Source: an uncultured bacterium (lineage in GTDB: Bacteria; Patescibacteriota; Minisyncoccia; Phycocordibacterales; UBA9973). Taken from it: a stretch of DNA of 17,234 nt. A program made the position numbers and the translations under genes. Below, in pieces: positions 13,955 to 17,234 of the stretch. A model generated the notes under the pieces. That model saw only the letters and a list, made by a program, of their open reading frames with translations, did no database searches and was not told the origin of the DNA. Position 1 is the stretch's first letter. Each line of letters starts with the position of its first letter. Location of the stretch: contig CAIJLF010000145.1 of NCBI GenBank assembly GCA_903821415.1, forward strand, positions 1 to 17,234, read 5' to 3'.

Positions 13955-15275
13955 AATCGAAAATCTTAATTTATGGTACGAGAAAGATAAACCAATAGAA
14001 GTCCATGCTTTAAAGAACATAAACATTGGCATAGAGAGAGGGGACTATGTCGCTTTCTTCGGCCCTTCAGGTTGTGGAAAGACGACTATGCTCTACTCCA
14101 TCTCAGGTATTGATCGCTTCCAAGAAGGCAAAGTTCTAATTAATGCTAGAGATATATCAGGTCTTACAAACCAAGAATTAGCTATCTTTAGGCAGACGGG
14201 TATCGGTATTGTTTTTCAACAATTCAATCTTGTTCCATCCTTAAACGTTTTGAAAAATGTATCTTTGCCCATGCTCTTTGTGGGTATTACTTCTGATAAG
14301 GCAGATATTGAAGCAAGGAAGCTACTTGAGAGACTAGATCTAACGAAGTATGCGGAACGTTACCCATACGAGCTTTCTGGTGGACAGCAGCAAAGGGTAG
14401 GTATAGCTCGCGCTTTGGCAAATAACCCACCGATAATTATCGCCGATGAACCACTAGGTAACCTAGACTCTGTAAATGCAAAGATGGTTCTAGAATTTTT
14501 AAAGGAATTAAATGAAAAAGACGGAAGAACTATTATAATGGTCACCCATGAAGCTTGGAGTTTGCGAGATGTTAAAACAATTTTCCATATGAAGGATGGG
14601 GAAATTATAGATGAAGAGAAAATTGAAAGTGGAAACATTCCATCTACTTTATCGAAGCATCTAAACGAACAGATATCATCTATGTCAGGGGATGTCGATA
14701 AAAAAGATATTCCTCCAGAAAGAGTTACTGCCCGTATACTAGCGAACTTTTTACTTCGAGGTTATTCTATGGATGAAATAATTCGTTTCGAAAGTCTTGT
14801 TAATGATCGATTTGATAATAAAATAGATAAAAAAGAATTTATAAAAGTTTCGAGTAAGTCTTTCAAGGATGGAGGGGTAGGTTTAAGGAAAAATAAAGTA
14901 GAAAAAGTAACAGACTACATAGAAGGAATAATTAATAAAAGAAAAGATGTTGAGCGTATTTATAATTTTATAAATGAAAGTAATGAATTGCCAATACGAG
15001 ATGAGATAAATAATATCCGTGATTGGCTACTTGAGGGTTATACGGGTAAATTATCTAATTTACAGGTTTTAGCTTTAGATCAAGTTATTTCTGATCGTAC
15101 AAGAGGTTTTATAAAATCTGATAAAGTAGTGGAGACTTTAGATTTATCAAATAGTAAATTTGGAGTTGGACTATCTTTTCGTGCAGCCCATCTGATATCA
15201 GAAAAGTTGGAATTAATTTTAAATGATGATAAAGAAGAAGTTGTAAATAATGACGAACCATTAAAAAAGTTATAA
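13938..15275 (+). CDS. MacB/LolD-type ABC transporter ATPase with a long C-terminal extension
   Basis: Residues 4-230 form a complete ATPase of the MacB/LolD/FtsE group: Walker A GPSGCGKTT (42-50), Q-loop VFQQFNLVP (92-100), signature LSGGQQQR (146-153), Walker B PIIIADE (165-171, catalytic E171) and switch histidine H204 in MVTHE. It should power the permease encoded nine bases downstream. Residues 231-445 are extra: family members are normally about 230 residues. This part looks helical and charged (for example IIRFESLVNDRF and VEKVTDYIEGIINKRKDVER) and I do not recognise its fold. I chose ATG 13938 over the TTG at 13917 because the ABC domain begins directly after it (MSQIIKIENLNLWY), and it still overlaps the receiver gene by 17 bases. 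The tight coupling suggests that receiver, ATPase and permease are produced together. The substrate is unknown. Confidence 0.93.
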   Translation: MSQIIKIENLNLWYEKDKPIEVHALKNINIGIERGDYVAFFGPSGCGKTTMLYSISGIDRFQEGKVLINARDISGLTNQELAIFRQTGIGIVFQQFNLVPSLNVLKNVSLPMLFVGITSDKADIEARKLLERLDLTKYAERYPYELSGGQQQRVGIARALANNPPIIIADEPLGNLDSVNAKMVLEFLKELNEKDGRTIIMVTHEAWSLRDVKTIFHMKDGEIIDEEKIESGNIPSTLSKHLNEQISSMSGDVDKKDIPPERVTARILANFLLRGYSMDEIIRFESLVNDRFDNKIDKKEFIKVSSKSFKDGGVGLRKNKVEKVTDYIEGIINKRKDVERIYNFINESNELPIRDEINNIRDWLLEGYTGKLSNLQVLALDQVISDRTRGFIKSDKVVETLDLSNSKFGVGLSFRAAHLISEKLELILNDDKEEVVNNDEPLKKL

Positions 15276-15284
15276 TATTATATT

Positions 15285-16496
15285 ATGCAGAACAATCAAT
15301 TAAAATTAGTAGAACTTCTGTCTCTTTCTTTTAGAACTTTTCGTACTAAACCGCAAAGGGCTTTTTTAACTATTATGGGTATGTCTGTGGGGATTGCGAC
15401 GGTGCTACTTCTTGTTTCTCTTGGTTATGGTTTGCAGTACATCCTTATAGGAAAGCTTATGACAACTCAAGATTCACTCATAACGATGGATATATCTTAT
15501 CCTACTGAGAGTAATCTTTTAATAAAGAGACCACTACTGGACAATTTGAAAACTTATAAGGATGTAGCAGAAGTAAGTCCAGTGGCTGAATTCCAAGGAG
15601 AAGTAAGTGAGAATGGTAATTCAGGTCTTCTTGTTGACACTCGTATTGTAGAGCCGGCTTACTTTAGACTATCTGGTCTACTTCCAAGTATAGGTGTAGC
15701 TCCTACAGATAAAAACCAAGGACTAGTAATCTCAAGTCAGACTCTTGTCCCACTTAAGATGGCTCCCGATGCATCATCACTTGGTAAGGCTTTAGATTTT
15801 AAAATTTTCTATCAAGATGATAAAAATAATATTTCAGAAGAGAGTGACACTACTTCGTCTCTGAAAATAAAAGGAATCATAAGTGACGATGCGATGGCAC
15901 CAACGACTATTATTTTTGCAGATACTCTCACCAAAGAACCTCCTTTTTACAGTAAGGCATTAGTTAAAGCTAAAAACGTAGACGTACTAGAATCTCTTAG
16001 AGATAGACTACTCGGAGAAGGGTTCCTCGTATCTGCTCGTATAGACCTTGTCACACAGGCAAGAAAGATTACAAATATTATAACTATCATATTAGGAGTT
16101 TTTGGTGTTACTGCACTTATAGTTTCTTCTATTGGAATGTTCAATACTATGCTTGTTGGATTCTTAGAGAGAATATATGAAGTAGGTATATTAAAATCAA
16201 TAGGAGCGACTGACTATGATGTAAGAGACTTATTCTTAGTAGAAGCCTCTATAATGGGCTTTATGGGAGGTTTAGGGGGTATCTTGATAGGTGTTGGAGG
16301 TGGTCAACTTCTGAATTTATTGCTCAGTCTCTTCGCGACTCGGTTCGGAGGCTCATCTATCAAACTATTCATGACACCATGGTGGTTCGTCGGTTTAATA
16401 TTGGGATTTTCTGTTGTTATAGGCTTTGCTTCGGGATGGTGGCCAGCACATAGAGCAGCTGGACTTTCACCAAAAGAAGCCTTTACTAAAAAATAA
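15285..16496 (+). CDS. MacB/FtsX-family ABC transporter permease
   Basis: The 403-residue membrane protein has the four-helix plan of MacB-type permeases. Helix 1 is at about 27-50 (FLTIMGMSVGIATVLLLVSL), followed by an extracellular MacB_PCD-like domain (about 55-260). Helices 2 (264-290), 3 (318-348) and 4 (366-386) form the FtsX domain. The motifs LERIYEVGILKSIGATDYDV (294-313) and WWPAHRAAGLSPKEA (385-399) are the coupling segments typical of this family. It should pair with the ATPase just upstream (gap nine bases). MacB-type complexes transmit force across the membrane to release lipoproteins, peptides or toxins instead of forming a simple channel. No MacA-like adaptor is in the window, in keeping with a cell lacking a classical outer membrane (inference). 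The start ATG lacks a Shine-Dalgarno site, so translation is probably coupled. A strong terminator follows the stop codon. Confidence 0.92.
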   Translation: MQNNQLKLVELLSLSFRTFRTKPQRAFLTIMGMSVGIATVLLLVSLGYGLQYILIGKLMTTQDSLITMDISYPTESNLLIKRPLLDNLKTYKDVAEVSPVAEFQGEVSENGNSGLLVDTRIVEPAYFRLSGLLPSIGVAPTDKNQGLVISSQTLVPLKMAPDASSLGKALDFKIFYQDDKNNISEESDTTSSLKIKGIISDDAMAPTTIIFADTLTKEPPFYSKALVKAKNVDVLESLRDRLLGEGFLVSARIDLVTQARKITNIITIILGVFGVTALIVSSIGMFNTMLVGFLERIYEVGILKSIGATDYDVRDLFLVEASIMGFMGGLGGILIGVGGGQLLNLLLSLFATRFGGSSIKLFMTPWWFVGLILGFSVVIGFASGWWPAHRAAGLSPKEAFTKK

Positions 16497-16530
16497 AAAA
16501 ACCGAGGCTGTGAGGCTCACGGTTTTTTTT
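16495..16530. terminator. Bidirectional rho-independent terminator between convergent genes
   Basis: AAAAAAACCG (16495-16504) pairs perfectly with CGGTTTTTTT (16520-16529), followed by one more T. The 15-base loop contains a direct AGGCT-GTG-AGGCT repeat. The left arm overlaps the stop codon of the permease gene. The A-run gives a T-run on the other strand, so it can also end transcription of the minus-strand small ORF that finishes at 16547. Confidence 0.85.
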
Positions 16531-16546
16531 GATTAGGTTTTGACGT

Positions 16547-16699
16547 TTAGTGAACGCCAGGGAAAAATCCAAAATTTTCTTTTTTTTCAAAAGTCTCATT
16601 TTCTTTTTCATTATTTTTTTGAGTTGGTGCATTTTCTATGTCTACATGAACCCAATCAAATAAAAATGATTTTGTTTTTTGTGTCTCTTTTACCTCCAT
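16547..16699 (-). CDS. Small hypothetical protein of 50 residues
   Basis: ATG (16697-16699, minus strand) opens a frame of 50 codons ending in TAA. The protein starts MEVKETQKTKSFLFDWVHVD, continues with a highly charged Glu/Lys/Asn stretch and ends in ENFGFFPGVH. I do not recognise it. It has no signal peptide or membrane segment. Support for a real gene: it fills almost all the space between the bidirectional terminator and a promoter-like sequence at 16737-16765, it has hydrophobic/aromatic ends around a charged middle, and it lies on the same strand as engB, 99 bases downstream of it. Against: low complexity, and GGAGG falls just inside the ORF instead of before the ATG. It could be a short cytoplasmic protein or chance. 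Confidence 0.4.
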   Translation of the reverse strand: MEVKETQKTKSFLFDWVHVDIENAPTQKNNEKENETFEKKENFGFFPGVH

Positions 16700-16733
16700 A
16701 ATGAACAATAATTTTTTTAATTAACATTAACTG

Positions 16734-16746
16734 ATGATATTATCAT
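16734..16746. promoter_or_regulatory. 13-bp palindrome upstream of the small ORF
   Basis: ATGATA-T-TATCAT is a perfect inverted repeat overlapping the predicted -10 box (TAATAT on the minus strand). It could be an operator. A second small hairpin, ATCCTT (16751-16756) with AAGGAT (16764-16769), lies beside it and has no T-run, so it is not an intrinsic terminator for engB. Confidence 0.3.
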
Positions 16747-16765
16747 ATTCATCCTTATTACGCAA
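16737..16765 (-). promoter_or_regulatory. Possible promoter of the small ORF
   Basis: On the minus strand TTGCGT (16760-16765) and TAATAT (16737-16742) are separated by 17 bases, with TG in the extended -10 position. The predicted start lies about 30 bases before the ATG at 16699. Prediction by eye; the -35 is weak. Confidence 0.3.
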
Positions 16766-16798
16766 GGATTTTAAAATTTATCTCATTAAAAAAGTAAT

Positions 16799-17234
16799 TT
16801 ATTCGAAAATTAAATCCCTCAATTCTTCTAACCCTTTTTTAGTTTTTGTCGAAAAGGGTATGATAGGATATCCATCGCCAATAATCTTTTTGATAAGAGT
16901 TATATTTTTATGGTATTCTGACTGTGTGAGTCTGTCTATTTTATTTGCTACTACTATAAAATCTTTATTGTGATCTATGAGTTCATTGAACATTAGGACG
17001 TCTTTATCTGTCATGCCCACACAGATATCTATTATGAGAACTATCTTCTTTTGATTGTGTATTGAATTAAAAAGATATGAATCTATAAGCTCACCGATCT
17101 TTTCTCTTCCCATACCTGAAGATCTAGCAAAGCCATAGCCAGGTAGGTCGACAAAGTAAAATAAATCGTTTATTAGGAATATATTTATCTCTTGTGTTCT
17201 ACCGGCGAAAGAACTAGTGCGAGATATCTTGCTG
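16799..17234 (-). CDS. engB: Ribosome-assembly GTPase EngB (YihA/YsxC), partial: N-terminus beyond the window
   Basis: 144 residues are visible, running in frame from the window end (first full codon at 17231-17233). The text begins SKISRTSSFAGRTQEINIFL, the switch I/G2 region of EngB (usual form ...ARTSSTPGRTQ.INFF). DLPGYGFA follows as the G3 motif (DxxG). NKID (residues 57-60 of the ATG-opened C-terminal part) is the G4 guanine-binding motif, and PFSTKTKKGLEEL near the end matches G5 and the last helix. The P-loop (GRSNVGKSS in the family) must lie outside the window. An internal ATG at 17113 opens a 104-residue frame, but the upstream residues are clearly conserved EngB sequence, so that start is wrong. 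EngB helps mature the large ribosomal subunit and is usually essential; it is a core gene marking the edge of the accessory region. G4 reads NKID where most EngB proteins have TKxD. Confidence 0.93.
   Translation of the reverse strand, partial: SKISRTSSFAGRTQEINIFLINDLFYFVDLPGYGFARSSGMGREKIGELIDSYLFNSIHNQKKIVLIIDICVGMTDKDVLMFNELIDHNKDFIVVANKIDRLTQSEYHKNITLIKKIIGDGYPIIPFSTKTKKGLEELRDLIFE

Noticed and set aside
16751..16769. Hairpin ATCCTT/AAGGAT as terminator of engB
   Set aside because: The stem is only six pairs and neither side is followed by a T-run on the minus strand.
17111..17113. ATG at 17113 as the true start of the EngB gene
   Set aside because: The in-frame sequence upstream to the window end contains the conserved switch region and the DLPG motif of EngB, so the gene continues beyond the window.

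Overview
The window looks like an accessory segment of a small, AT-rich bacterial genome, most likely Patescibacteria (Candidate Phyla Radiation, Parcubacteria-like). This is an inference from three things: a giant secreted Ig/fibronectin protein next to a MacB-type ABC transporter and a lone receiver protein, weak or absent Shine-Dalgarno sequences, and promoters set right at start codons. No TGA interrupts the 3,990-codon frame and glycine is encoded by GGN, so recoded-UGA lineages (codes 4 and 25) are unlikely.

Layout. Positions 3-638 (minus) encode a TMEM175-type potassium-channel-like membrane protein. Positions 639-1045 are a non-coding AT-rich stretch with G-runs, an inverted repeat and two divergent promoters. 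Positions 1046-1297 (plus) encode a small MerR-like DNA-binding protein, with a 17-bp palindrome just before its start and a strong hairpin terminator after it. Positions 1492-13461 (plus) are a single gene of up to 3,989 residues that fills 70% of the window. Positions 13514-16496 (plus) are a compact set: a stand-alone response-regulator receiver, an ABC ATPase with an unusual C-terminal extension, and its FtsX/MacB-type permease. It is closed by a bidirectional terminator. On the minus strand follow a 50-codon small ORF (16547-16699) and the C-terminal part of the ribosome-assembly GTPase EngB (YihA/YsxC), cut by the window end.

The giant protein is the main find. Behind a signal peptide it has seven tandem bacterial Ig-like domains of about 103 residues. 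Ig domains 1, 2, 4 and 5 each carry, at the same loop, an insertion of 278-284 residues. Each insertion contains exactly seven 'YGNGLFVAV...MTSPDGITWT' repeats, and the last blade is closed by a strand supplied from the start of the insertion. That predicts four seven-bladed beta-propellers mounted on an Ig stalk. Ig domains 3, 6 and 7 lack the insertion. Then come an eighth Ig-like domain, two copies of an 'ISYTG' module separated by a fibronectin-like region, five Calx-beta-type domains and seven fibronectin type III-like domains. No sorting signal or C-terminal membrane anchor is visible.

How they may work together (inference): the giant protein is probably an exported surface or attachment protein. 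The receiver, ATPase and permease directly downstream, with no visible terminator in between, could respond to or serve the envelope around it. The MerR-like gene is separated from the giant gene by a terminator and looks self-regulated.
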